From positions 4,152,074 through 4,216,073 of the forward strand of contig NZ_CP010029.1 in the NCBI RefSeq assembly GCF_001656035.1: 64,000 nt of DNA, given 5' to 3'. The position numbers and the translations under genes are program-made. This stretch comes from Yersinia entomophaga (GTDB taxonomy: Bacteria; Pseudomonadota; Gammaproteobacteria; Enterobacterales; Enterobacteriaceae). The notes beneath the pieces were generated by a model. That model was not told the origin of the DNA. It was given only the letters and a program-made list of their open reading frames with translations, and did not search any database. Below, piece after piece: positions 37,810-46,781 of the stretch (positions are counted from its first letter, which is position 1; each line of letters starts with the position of its first letter).

Positions 37810-38442
37810 ATGGATAATCCTGTGATTACACTTTATTCTGACGCTGATTTTTTTAGTCCGTATGTAATGTCCGTTTTTGTTGCCTTAACCGAAAAACAAC
37901 TTCCTTTTGAGCTGAAAAAAATCAATCTTTCGGATAATGAAAATATGCAGCAGAGTTACGCCCAACTCTCTTTCACTCGCCGTGTACCAACTTTGATTAT
38001 TGATGACTTCCGAATTTCAGAATCGTCGGCTATTACTGAATATTTGGATGAAGCTTTTCCTGCCCCTGCTTATCAATCCCTATACCCGAACATGATGCAG
38101 CAAAGAGCTAAAACCAGAGAGATTCAGGCGTGGTTACGCAGTGATTTATTATCCATACGATTAGAAAGGCCCACAGAAGTGCTGTTTGGTGGGATGAAGT
38201 GCCCGCCGTTATCGACTATTGCCAGTAACGCGGCGGATAAACTATTCGCAGCCGCCAATTGGCTACTGGCTGATGGACAGGATAATTTGAACGGAGAATG
38301 GTCTATTGCCGATACTGATTTAGCTTTGATGCTTAATCGTTTAGTGATGAATGGGGATGATGTACCGGCTAATTTACAGCGTTATGTGTCCTATCAATGG
38401 CAACGCCCTTCAGTTCAGCAGTGGTTAACGCTGTCCAAATAA
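37810..38442 (+). CDS. yfcF: Glutathione S-transferase, YfcF-like
   Basis: 210-aa protein with an N-terminal thioredoxin-like GST domain (ITLYSDADFFSPYVMSVFVA; SESSAITEYLDEAF, the glutathione-binding ESS motif) and an all-helical C-terminal domain (IQAWLRSDLLSIRLERPTEV, IADTDLALMLNRLVMNGDDV). Closely collinear with E. coli YfcF, linked to oxidative stress defence. It is not in the E. coli yfcF context. Full length. Confidence 0.88.
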   Translation: MDNPVITLYSDADFFSPYVMSVFVALTEKQLPFELKKINLSDNENMQQSYAQLSFTRRVPTLIIDDFRISESSAITEYLDEAFPAPAYQSLYPNMMQQRAKTREIQAWLRSDLLSIRLERPTEVLFGGMKCPPLSTIASNAADKLFAAANWLLADGQDNLNGEWSIADTDLALMLNRLVMNGDDVPANLQRYVSYQWQRPSVQQWLTLSK

Positions 38443-38444
38443 GC

Positions 38445-38479
38445 CACTACCTATTCGTGAGATCACTACCTATTCGTGA
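38445..38479. repeat. 16-bp tandem repeat after yfcF
   Basis: CACTACCTATTCGTGA occurs at 38445-38460 and again at 38464-38479, separated by 3 bp, immediately behind the yfcF stop. Looks like a simple duplication. Confidence 0.7.
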
Positions 38480-38588
38480 AATAGTGAAGGATGTATTTCG
38501 TGGCTGTCAGCTGCAATTATCTGATGACGAATATTGAAACTGTAGCAGCCTGCATTTAGATCTAAGGCTGTATTTCCCTGTTAATTAT

Positions 38589-39071
38589 TCAGGATACCTG
38601 AACCCTGTAGGTTGGGTTGCCGTCTTGGGTAACTTGGTAGGCAGTGACATGCAGACATTCTTTAATGATCACACTGTTGTTTTTTAATCCGGTTCGAGAG
38701 ATAAACGCCTCACCTCCAATACCGGATAAGATCAGTCTAGCCGACGGGCCGAAAAGGTTGATTTTTGCTCGATCATTTTTTGTCTGCGTCAGACAAGTTA
38801 CTTTATTTTTGTTCATTTTAACTTCGATCAATGAAAGGGTGTCGTCCGAATTTACTAAAAAGAAGTCGGGCACTATCCGCTGACCCTCTGGGTTTTCAAA
38901 ACGAACCTCTCGTCCCCAGCTTATAATATGTTCGTTGCGACATAAGAATAATGCTATTTCTATTTGTAACCAGTTTTCCCAACCGGTGATATCCATATCG
39001 CTAATTAGTCGTAGTTTGTGTTTAAAATCGGGATGATCAAAGAAAGTCTTAAGGGCTAGTGCGTAACTCAT
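38589..39071 (-). CDS. Hypothetical protein with PD-(D/E)xK nuclease-like motif
   Basis: 160 aa, cytosolic. The stretch IVPDFFLVNSDDTLSLIEVK fits a PD-(D/E)xK catalytic core: Asp in PDFF, then E-x-K (IEVK) on the next strand, with an upstream acidic residue possible in WLQIEIALFLCR. This suggests a restriction-endonuclease-fold nuclease, or an inactive relative used in defence or as an immunity protein. I do not recognise the family. No partner methylase is seen. The start at 39071 follows GGAGCTTCA. Confidence 0.65.
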   Translation of the reverse strand: MSYALALKTFFDHPDFKHKLRLISDMDITGWENWLQIEIALFLCRNEHIISWGREVRFENPEGQRIVPDFFLVNSDDTLSLIEVKMNKNKVTCLTQTKNDRAKINLFGPSARLILSGIGGEAFISRTGLKNNSVIIKECLHVTAYQVTQDGNPTYRVQVS

Positions 39072-39288
39072 TGAAGCTCCATGGCGAATCGGTTAATTAT
39101 TAAGTCAGAAAAAGGGCCGGGAAGCGTAGTGTAAATCGAATTTATCTGGCGTTATGCGATAATTAACGCACTGTTTATCGGTATTTTTATCTCTTACAAT
39201 CGGTGATTTGCTCTTTGAGAGTGTATCTGCAATTTTATGGCGATGAGAATCAAGGCTGAAAAGTGAGAGAACAGGTCGCTAGAGCGGC

Positions 39289-39480
39289 TTGGAAGTACTG
39301 CGAGAGAATTCTGAACAATTAGCGCTGCCGGAGATTGTATCTTTTACCGCGTTAATTAATTTACGTTCTCAAACCGTGATGGAACGTTTAGGGTTGGAGC
39401 GGCAGAAACCCGATTTTGATCACCCCGGCGTTGCTGTAGGTTATCCATTACGTAAACATTGTTGGTATCGTGTGACGTGA
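39289..39480 (+). pseudogene. C-terminal fragment of a GNAT acetyltransferase
   Basis: The tail of a RimJ/RimL-like acetyltransferase: LPEIVSFTALINLRSQTVME followed by RLGLERQKPDFDHPG and YPLRKHCWYRV. The acetyl-CoA binding part is missing, and the sequence before 39289 does not supply it. Broken gene at the right edge of the island. Confidence 0.75.
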
Positions 39481-39576
39481 GAACAGTGGATAACACGCTA
39501 AACGACTTTTCTGTCATGGTGAAAAAAGTAGTATATTGATAGATAAAGCAGGCTAGCGTGTCAGGCGGAAATTAAA

Positions 39577-40826
39577 ATGTTCAATCGCATTAAAACGGCA
39601 CGTTTTGTTAGCGTAATCTTAGCGATCGTTTTCCTGGGCGCCTGTAGCCAATTACCACGTAACCCTTTGCCGGTCGAATTAATGGACGAAGCTGAAATTC
39701 CCGGTATGCCAAATATTCGCGCGGCTGCTGGTCATATCAGCCCGATCTTCGAAGCAGATTTATTGCAATCTTATAAAGATGAACGACCGGATCAATTCCT
39801 CCGTCCTGACGGTCAGCGAGTCTATCCGCATTTAGCGCTATCCGGCGGTGGGCCTAACGGCGCATTTGGCGCAGGTTTTTTAAATGGCTGGAGTAAGACC
39901 GGTAAGCGGCCAGTGTTTAAAGTGGTAACTGGCGTATCGACTGGCGCGTTAATTGCGCCTTTTGCATTTTTAGGCAGCGATCACGATCAGGCGTTACACG
40001 ATTTTTATACCACGACGACGACGCGAGATATATTTCATCTCGATAACTTATTATTCCGTCTTTTCTTCCGTGAGGCCCTAGCGGATACCAGCCCACTGTC
40101 ACAGCTAATTGATGGCCATATTACTGCGCAATTATTGCGTGAAATAGCGGTGGAATATCGTCATGGTCGTCGTTTGTATATCGGAACGGTGGATCTCGAT
40201 TCTCAACGCTTTTTTGTCTGGAATATGGGCTGCTCGCCACAAAAGGCACGCCGGAATCATTAATACTATTTCGCAAGATAATGCTGGCATCGTCCTCCGT
40301 GCCGGTGGCGTTTGCTCCGGTCTTTTTCGACGTGGTGGCCAAGGGTAAACATTATGACGAAATGCATGTTGATGGCGGCGTCGGAGCCAGAGTGTTTTAT
40401 AACGGCGGCGTATTCAGCGGCAAAATTGTGCGCGCCAGAGCCGGTATTACGAATAGCAAAGAAGATATTTATATAATCCACAACGGCCAGCTCGGGCCAC
40501 GTCCTGAACCTACGCCTCGATTGGTTCGGAATATTGCCATGCGTACTTTGGATTCTTCGAGTAAAGCTACGGTGGTCGGGGATTTATACCGTATTTATGC
40601 GTTCTCCCTAGCCGAGGGAGCCGATTTTCATTGGATCACTATTCCATCAAATCTTGATATCAATGGAGCCGAAATCTTTGATCCAGTGAAGATGGAGAAA
40701 CTTTATCAGGCAGGCTACGCCGAGGCGCTGCGTGGCCCTGTATGGTCATTGCGACCGCCGGGAACGATCGAAATGGATGTGCTGCTCAGCGAGGCCGCGG
40801 CACAGCAGGCTAGCGAGACAAAATGA
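39577..40826 (+). pseudogene. Patatin-like phospholipase lipoprotein, one frameshift
   Basis: Encodes a lipoprotein (signal ending VFLGACSQ, lipobox LGAC) with a patatin domain: oxyanion motif SGGGPNGAFGAG, nucleophile GVSTGAL and catalytic Asp in HVDGGVGA. The frame breaks near 40229, where one G seems missing (VWNMG then LLATKGTPESLILFRKI in the next frame). The second part runs to 40826 (ends AAAQQASETK). A single base separates it from a full protein of about 416 aa, so a sequencing error or very recent inactivation are both possible. Confidence 0.82.
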
Positions 40827-40895
40827 CTTCACTGACCGACTGTGGCTGGATAACGGCTGAACGGGCAGATTTATTGTTGCTGAAAGGGGTTGTTA

Positions 40896-41999
40896 ATGTA
40901 CCAGAATTTCAACGGTGAACTGACTTGGGCTGAACGCCATATGACACGTACGCTGGCCGCAGTGGCGGCATTACCGGATCTCAGCCAGGTGCGTCTGGCC
41001 TGTAACATGCACCTGGATTTGAAAATGGCACCGCTGGTGGCCGGTTTATTGAGAAAGGGGGCGCGGGTTTATCTGACAACCTGTAACCCGACGACGGTAC
41101 AAAATGATGTGGTGGAATATCTGGTATCTCAAGGCGCAGAAGCTCACGCCTGGCGAGACATGAGCGCTGAAGAATGGTCCGCTTCGTTCGATCGGGCGCT
41201 GGCATGGCAACCGACACACTTATGCGAAATGGGCGCTGATTTAACAACTCGGCTGCATCAGTCTCCTGATGGGCCTAAAATTAAAGCCGGCCTGGAAGCC
41301 ACGGGCTCTGGTATTAGCCGTTTACAAGGTCTGGCTCCGCGTTATCCGATTTATAACTGGGATGATTTGCCGGTGAAAGAGGGGCTGCATAACCGCCATA
41401 TGGTGGGGCTGACGGCTTGGCATACATTCTTCCAAACTACGCATCTAACCTTGCATGAGAAAAAAGTTGTGGTGATCGGCTATGGTCTGGTTGGGCAGGG
41501 CGTGGCGGCATCGGCTAAAGCGTATGGTGGTCAAGTATCTGTGGCAGAAATAGATCCTGCCAGAGCCTTACAGGCGCGTTATGACGGCTGGCAGGTTGTT
41601 GATTTGGCTGACGCTGTCAAAGAAGCGGACGTGATTGCTACCGCGACCGGTGCGAAAAATGTACTTTCCGGCGCTCGTCTGGCTGATGCCAAAGATGGGG
41701 TGTTTATTCTCAACGTGGGTCACGTTGCAGAAGAGATTGATACCGCTTTCTTAAAACAGTACCCGAGCAGTGAGCCGATGCAGCACGTTTTCGCCTATTC
41801 GGTTGGAGAGAAAACTGTGTATCTGCTGGCCGATGGTTCCATGTTTAATTTGACCGCGGGTTATGGCGATAGCCTGAATGCTTTTGATGTCACACTGGCT
41901 GTGATGGCCGCGGGGATTGGGCATATTGTTGGTGCAGGGGAGTCTGCGGAGGCGGCGGTGTATTTATTACCGCAGTCAGCTTGGAAGTCGGTGCTCTAA
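40896..41999 (+). CDS. Adenosylhomocysteinase-like NAD-binding protein
   Basis: 367 aa, resembles S-adenosylhomocysteine hydrolase throughout. NAD loop GYGLVGQGVAASAKAYGGQV; other conserved points: GADLTTRLHQ (cf. the substrate-site Asp), LEATGSGISRL (cf. EETTTG) and NVGHVAEEID with the active-site His. By hand alignment, human Asp190 and Cys195 are replaced (VKEGLHNRHMVG), and the C-terminal extension with the dimer-partner Lys/Tyr is absent. Enterobacteria normally use Pfs/LuxS instead, so a different reaction or substrate is likely. Start ATG 40896 has GAAAGGGG upstream. Confidence 0.8.
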   Translation: MYQNFNGELTWAERHMTRTLAAVAALPDLSQVRLACNMHLDLKMAPLVAGLLRKGARVYLTTCNPTTVQNDVVEYLVSQGAEAHAWRDMSAEEWSASFDRALAWQPTHLCEMGADLTTRLHQSPDGPKIKAGLEATGSGISRLQGLAPRYPIYNWDDLPVKEGLHNRHMVGLTAWHTFFQTTHLTLHEKKVVVIGYGLVGQGVAASAKAYGGQVSVAEIDPARALQARYDGWQVVDLADAVKEADVIATATGAKNVLSGARLADAKDGVFILNVGHVAEEIDTAFLKQYPSSEPMQHVFAYSVGEKTVYLLADGSMFNLTAGYGDSLNAFDVTLAVMAAGIGHIVGAGESAEAAVYLLPQSAWKSVL

Positions 42000-42014
42000 C
42001 GCACCTTGCTGATA

Positions 42015-42140
42015 TCAACGGGGGTCGATGGATTTCGGTCGGCCGCCGGATTTATTGCAAAAAGAAACGGTTGAGTTATCGATTGCCGCTGCCGCCACAT
42101 AGACGATGAACAGCAGGTATAAAAAGAGATTATTGGTCAT
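42015..42140 (-). CDS. Possible 41-aa single-helix small protein
   Basis: MTNNLFLYLLFIVYVAAAAI forms one hydrophobic helix, followed by a polar tail ending KSIDPR. The strong ribosome site GGAGGTGCAAC directly before the ATG is the main support. It starts 283 bp before the 77-aa gene on the other strand. I do not know this family. Confidence 0.5.
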   Translation of the reverse strand: MTNNLFLYLLFIVYVAAAAIDNSTVSFCNKSGGRPKSIDPR

Positions 42141-42422
42141 GTTGCACCTCCATTATCCTGAACGGATAACGTCTCTGAATACTGACTGTGACATCATATG
42201 AGCGATAAGTGAACAAAAAATGAACAGTCAGTGAAAGATTAATGACAGTGAGGCGAGTATTAGCAATATTTCTAATGAAGAAATTGCTTTGATGGAGAAT
42301 TGTTTAGATTGAATTGGACTATTTATCAGACACTTGGTGTAATTTAAAAACAATTTAACCAGCATGTGATCAAGAGGGCAGTGATTGTGCTACACTATGC
42401 GGCCGATAATCAAGGATAAATC
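42141..42422. other. Non-coding region between two small genes
   Basis: About 280 AT-rich bases separating divergent small genes. No further gene seen; promoters for both are expected here. Confidence 0.4.
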
Positions 42423-42656
42423 ATGAAAAAAGTCTCAATTATTGCTCAGTGCTTAGTAAATGCTAAGAGTTTCAGTGAGATGTCAGAAGCTGAATCCTCG
42501 ATCAAAAAAGTATTCAATGATAGCTATAGCGATCACTCATTTGACGAATGGAATACCGAAGTTTCCGCGTTGAGTGCCAAGCGAGTTATCAGCCTGGTTG
42601 CTGGGTCATCCAAGGTTCGCGTCAGAGGTTTAATTCAGGAACTGTGGAATCACTGA
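42423..42656 (+). CDS. Hypothetical 77-aa protein
   Basis: Small soluble protein starting MKKVSIIAQCLVNAKSFSEM and ending VRVRGLIQELWNH; mixed charge, no membrane segment and no signal peptide that would be cut. An AAGGATAAATC site precedes the ATG. I do not recognise it. Confidence 0.65.
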   Translation: MKKVSIIAQCLVNAKSFSEMSEAESSIKKVFNDSYSDHSFDEWNTEVSALSAKRVISLVAGSSKVRVRGLIQELWNH

Positions 42657-42897
42657 TCCTGCTCTGATACTTAACTCCTCTCTGATTTTTCACTGCGTAG
42701 AGCATGCCTGTCATGCCACGTGGTGAAAAGTAGACCTTCCTGTTGCAGCGGTAACTCACCGCCGTTCTCTCTTCTCGGGCTGGCACGATCTCTAAACTGC
42801 TTTATAAAGCACAAATTTTAACCAATGACGGCGTTGGCACAGTTTCTTTGGCGCGGTTCACGTAACTTCATGACATAGACAACCACGAGGTAAGATT

Positions 42898-43068
42898 ATG
42901 TCATTGATCGATAGCTTCAGAAGACTGATCAGCAAGGCTCAAACTAAAGTCACTTGCCCTGAATGCGGTAAGGCATCTCAGCAGGATACAGAAAAAGTGC
43001 AGAAAAATAAGGCGTTGGTTTGTCTAAAGTGCGGCAGCCTATTTTTGCCCAGCGATCAAAAACGTTAA
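42898..43068 (+). CDS. YnfU-like small zinc-ribbon protein
   Basis: 56 aa with two CxxC pairs, TCPECGK and VCLKCGS, 20-some residues apart, forming a zinc ribbon. The length and layout fit the YnfU family of small zinc-binding proteins in enterobacteria. GAGGTAAGATT precedes the ATG. Function unknown. It overlaps the stop of the convergent yniD-like gene by 4 bp. Confidence 0.75.
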   Translation: MSLIDSFRRLISKAQTKVTCPECGKASQQDTEKVQKNKALVCLKCGSLFLPSDQKR

Positions 43069-43172
43069 CCAAATACCATCGCTGCCCAGCGTAATAGCAG
43101 CAGAGCCAGGCAAATGCATAACAGTACCAGGAACATTTTCCAGTGCTTTTTATGTAATCTTTTGGTTACCAT
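43065..43172 (-). CDS. yniD: Small membrane protein YniD
   Basis: 35 aa: basic N-terminus (MVTKRLHKKHWKM) and one transmembrane helix (FLVLLCICLALLLLRWAAMV). It matches E. coli YniD in length and in the KHWKM...LLLRWAAM signature. AGAGGA lies upstream; the second ATG of an ATGATG pair gives the E. coli length. Function unknown. Confidence 0.85.
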   Translation of the reverse strand: MVTKRLHKKHWKMFLVLLCICLALLLLRWAAMVFG

Positions 43173-43325
43173 CATTTTCCTCTTATCTATCTGGTTCATT
43201 TACGTCAGTATAGTAACGAAAAACTATGCTGATGAGCAGATATACTCTGTGCGCATTGCTTGAGATAAAGTGTAATATGCGTTGTATCAATAATGTAAGA
43301 AATAGAATTCGAAATAAGGAAAATC

Positions 43326-43718
43326 ATGGCCACTAGCCTTCCTCAAAAATATGAAAATGCTGAGCGTTGGGCATTTGGTGATACTGAAAGCGTCGCAGAT
43401 GAGCTATTGGCGCTGGTATTGCAAGGCGTAAAAACGGCCACTTGTGCCTCTTTAGATGGAGATGGCGTACCGCAGGTGGGCGATGTATTTGTGGTAGTGA
43501 ATGGAAAAAATGTGCCGGCCTGTGCCGTTGAACTGACGGAAGTGGATCTCAAAACCTACGATCAGGTCGATGAAGCACATGCTTTTGCCGAAGGTGAAGG
43601 GGATCGTACTCTGGCCTATTGGCGTAAAGAACATCAGCGCTTCTTTGAGGCTTATGATATGTTCTCACCTGATATGACATTGATCTGCATGAAATTTAAA
43701 GTGATTGAGACGTTTTGA
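43326..43718 (+). CDS. ASCH-domain protein
   Basis: 130 aa. The ASCH fold is an RNA-binding or nucleoside-processing beta-barrel. Signature elements: ERWAFGDTESVADELLALVL, the GVKTATCAS segment (cf. G-x-K-x-x-T/S) and GDRTLAYWRKEHQRFF. Distinct from the YqfB-type ASCH protein at 8741. AATAAGGAAAATC precedes the ATG. Cellular role not known. Confidence 0.85.
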   Translation: MATSLPQKYENAERWAFGDTESVADELLALVLQGVKTATCASLDGDGVPQVGDVFVVVNGKNVPACAVELTEVDLKTYDQVDEAHAFAEGEGDRTLAYWRKEHQRFFEAYDMFSPDMTLICMKFKVIETF

Positions 43719-43810
43719 TTTTAGTCTGAAAACACGACTTGTTCGGCAGGAATGAATAATCTAACGATTCGATACGAATACTGCCCGATAAGGGTTAAAA
43801 ATATTGAGGG

Positions 43811-43856
43811 AAAACCCGCCGTCTGTCACCTCGTGTTATTCGACGGACGGGTTTTC
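43811..43856. terminator. Bidirectional terminator between the ASCH gene and yebV
   Basis: AAAACCCGCCGTCTGTC pairs with GACGGACGGGTTTT around a loop; A-run on one side and T-run on the other. It sits between the two convergent genes and can serve both. Confidence 0.85.
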
Positions 43857-43867
43857 TTGCTAACCAA

Positions 43868-44110
43868 CTATGTCATCCTCATTACCCAGGCATCCTGATG
43901 CCGATCATAATGTTTCTTATACAACAACGTTTGTTTCCCATCCAAGAGCGCCGGAACGCTGGTGTGGTCATCCCAACCGTCTAATTGCGTGCAAAGATCT
44001 GGATCTGATTTGCAGGGAATACTAAGCGTATTTTCCCCTTTGGTCTGCTGAGGGGATATTTGCGCATCATCAATCTCAAAACTGCCTATTTTTAATACTG
44101 ACTTTCTCAT
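43868..44110 (-). CDS. yebV: DUF1480 protein YebV
   Basis: 80-aa cytosolic protein of unknown function. The core IPCKSDPDLCTQLDGWD is the DUF1480 signature and matches E. coli YebV, as does the end DAWVMRMT. In E. coli yebV lies next to rsmF-yebT-yebS; here yebT-yebS (letB-letA) follow after an intervening cyclase gene. Confidence 0.9.
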   Translation of the reverse strand: MRKSVLKIGSFEIDDAQISPQQTKGENTLSIPCKSDPDLCTQLDGWDDHTSVPALLDGKQTLLYKKHYDRHQDAWVMRMT

Positions 44111-44222
44111 TGAAACTCCTGGAGATTATGGTGGTAGGAGGTGTGACCAGATAAGGCCGCATTATTGAGAATAGCCGAGGTTATTAAAAGCGCCAAATGC
44201 AGACGTAGAAAAATACGGGTTT

Positions 44223-45932
44223 TTATTCGGCCAGTTTCTGGATGTTATATTGGTTACGCCCATTATTTTTCGAGAAATACAGTGCCTTATCCGCCGCTAA
44301 CAGCAGATGAGATTGATCGATGTCGGGTGAGTGCACTAATGGATGATAAAAACTGGCACCAATGCTGATTGTCACTTTCTGGAATTCGCTGTCCGCATGT
44401 TTAATACCCATGATACGAATGGATTCCAAAATATGTTTAGCGACCAACGCTGCGCCAGCTTCGTCGGTATCGGGGAGAATTGCGGAAAACTCTTCTCCTC
44501 CATAGCGAGCGACAATATCCGTACTGCGTTTTAGTGATTTTCTTAAGGCGCGGGCAACCAATCTCAGGCAGGCATCACCAGAAACGTGGCCGTAGTGGTC
44601 ATTAAAGTTTTTGAAATAATCAATATCGATCATCAATAATGCCAGTGGCGTATCTGTACGCTTGGCACGTAGAAATTCGTGAGATAAAACCTTCTTGAAT
44701 TCCCGTCTATTCGGTAATTTGGTTAATGAGTCAGTGCGTGCCTGAATCTCCAGACGTCGATTGGCTTTAACCAGCTTTAGCTCCAGCAGCTTACGCTCAT
44801 GAACATCTTCCGCCGTGCCATACCAGCAAATAACGTTACCGTCAGTATCCAGGCTTGGCGTGGCGCGAATTCGCATCCAGTTCCAGCCCTTTTCAACGTG
44901 GCAAAAACGGATTTCAATATCGAGAGATTCGCCGGTGCGCAGCGAATGCTCCCAACTGACCAGCGCGATATGCCGATCCTCTGTATGAATGGTTCTAACC
45001 CATTCATCTTCCAAGGCCTGTTTGCGAGTAAAACCGGTTATTTTTTCAAATCGGCTGCTGATATCGGTAATTCGGCCGTCGGGTGCCGCGGTCCAGGGAA
45101 TTTGTGGGTTCAGCTCCACCATATTACGGTAATGTTCTTTGCTACTGCGCAGCGCGGCTTCCATTTGTTTCAGGCAACTGATATCTATCATGGCGACGGA
45201 TAATCCGGTTACCCGGCCTTGGGTATCTCGAGCCGCTTTCATGCGAATAAAAAAAATGTGTTTCTCGCCGGGCATCTGAAATTCAGCGTCCAGAATATTT
45301 TCGTTATTATAAGCCCGCAGTAGAGCCTGACGTAGAATAGGAACAATGCTCGGCATGATCTCAACCACTTTTCGACCGTTAATTTCATTGGCGTGTTTAC
45401 CTAATAAATTCGCCAAATAATCGTTAATGGTGACGTAGCTCAGAGTGGTATCAACAAAACATAATCCGGCGGGAGCGTTGGAATAGATAGATTCTAATTC
45501 AAATAAGCGCTGTGGGGCGTTGATAGGAAAATTTGTCAAGTCGCGATCTATACCTCTATAACCTTTGAATTCGCCGTGCTCATCAAATAACGGAACTCCG
45601 CTGGTTTCGAGTAAGATTTCAGAACCATCAATGCGGAGATTACGATTTTTTAAACCAGAAAAAGGGCGACGCTCGGCGCTGATTTTGCTGAAAACATCCA
45701 TGAATCGCTGTGCTTCATCCTTGGGCATAAAATCATATAATGATTTACCGATAATTTCATGGGGCGCTCGGCCAAAGAACTCTAGGCATTTAGAGGATGA
45801 AAAGGTGTAGTGGGCATTAGCGTCAATTTCCCAAATCCAGTCTGAGTTATTCTCGATAATATCGCGCAACTTATTTATTTGTTGGCGTAGAGTCGTCGTC
45901 AAAGACTCATTTTTATTTTCATCATCTGGCAT
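44223..45932 (-). CDS. Diguanylate cyclase with three PAS domains
   Basis: 569 aa, soluble. PAS domains at about residues 15-125 (DWIWEIDANAHYTFSSSKCL), 140-255 (FVDTTLSYVTINDYLANLLG) and 270-385 (IPWTAAPDGRITDISSRFEK, with a PAC tail). The GGDEF domain at about 395-565 has the active signature RYGGEEF (~476) and, five residues before GGEEF, an RSTD inhibition site for product feedback. It should make cyclic di-GMP in response to a ligand or redox cue sensed by PAS. It occupies the place between yebV and letB. Ligand unknown. Confidence 0.92.
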   Translation of the reverse strand: MPDDENKNESLTTTLRQQINKLRDIIENNSDWIWEIDANAHYTFSSSKCLEFFGRAPHEIIGKSLYDFMPKDEAQRFMDVFSKISAERRPFSGLKNRNLRIDGSEILLETSGVPLFDEHGEFKGYRGIDRDLTNFPINAPQRLFELESIYSNAPAGLCFVDTTLSYVTINDYLANLLGKHANEINGRKVVEIMPSIVPILRQALLRAYNNENILDAEFQMPGEKHIFFIRMKAARDTQGRVTGLSVAMIDISCLKQMEAALRSSKEHYRNMVELNPQIPWTAAPDGRITDISSRFEKITGFTRKQALEDEWVRTIHTEDRHIALVSWEHSLRTGESLDIEIRFCHVEKGWNWMRIRATPSLDTDGNVICWYGTAEDVHERKLLELKLVKANRRLEIQARTDSLTKLPNRREFKKVLSHEFLRAKRTDTPLALLMIDIDYFKNFNDHYGHVSGDACLRLVARALRKSLKRSTDIVARYGGEEFSAILPDTDEAGAALVAKHILESIRIMGIKHADSEFQKVTISIGASFYHPLVHSPDIDQSHLLLAADKALYFSKNNGRNQYNIQKLAE

Positions 45933-46727
45933 GATGTCACTCCTGTTTGAGCACGACTTCCTTGAGTAAGAAAAACTGTCACCATATTCTGGCTTGCTGA
46001 TTGTATATCAGCCATAAAATGAATACAGCTTATTAGGAGTAATCTGAGCGGCTGGTGTTGAATTAATCCACTATTTTATAATGACAAAACATTAACCAAA
46101 GTAGAAACATAAGTAAATTTTCAGAATAATGTTTTGTCAGCTTTAAATTTATCAGCACACTCGGTAGGGAAACTAAATATTTAGGCGTTAATGGGTTAAT
46201 TCATTATTACAGAATAGGCTAAATCTGTATTAATTACTGCGAACTCATCTCTGCGTTTGGACCTCGGTGGTTCATTGATTTTTATTCATTTTTTATGATG
46301 CCAGGTAAAACACCAGACTGTCCATGCTACGAATAATAGGTGACGTTATCATTTTTTGTTATATACAAAGTTAATTCTTTTGATGTGTTATCGGAAATAT
46401 TGAGCGGTTTTAGGCTAAAGCTATTCATCTAATTTAAGTGTTCGTCAGGTTTTAATATGAATAATTGGTAATGGATTCTTCTATAAAAAACGAGTTTGAC
46501 CGAATGTCTATGCTGACAGGGTTAGGATTTTATGCCAAAAAGAGATTGATTGTTGCAGCGTTCAGACAAGAAAATAATACTCGGTCAATATGCAGAGAAA
46601 TATGGCTAGACCATAATTAGAATGCGTAATGACACCCTAGGGCTTTCATATAATCATCAAGGAGTCTGACTCGAATCTTGTTTACCTCAGGTTTCCTCTT
46701 CTTCTTTTTTAGCATATCGGATTCTTT
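45933..46727. other. Large non-coding gap where rsmF is expected
   Basis: About 795 bp, very AT-rich, with no intact gene. In E. coli rsmF (yebU) lies between yebV and yebT; I find no trace of it here. The left part should contain the promoter of the cyclase gene. Confidence 0.55.
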
Positions 46728-46765
46728 AAAAAAACGCCGGATGGCCATAAACGACCTATCCGGCG
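46728..46765 (-). terminator. Rho-independent terminator of letA-letB
   Basis: On the minus strand CGCCGGATAGGTCGTTTATG and GCCATCCGGCG form a hairpin followed by TTTTTTTAAAG, 17 bp past the letB stop. Confidence 0.9.
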
Positions 46766-46781
46766 AGCTTATTTAGAGAGG

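Noticed and set aside
43743..43800. Inverted sequence ACGATTCGATACGAATACTG as an att copy of the SdsR terminator
   Set aside because: Only a loose resemblance (GAAT/ATTC words); not a continuous match.
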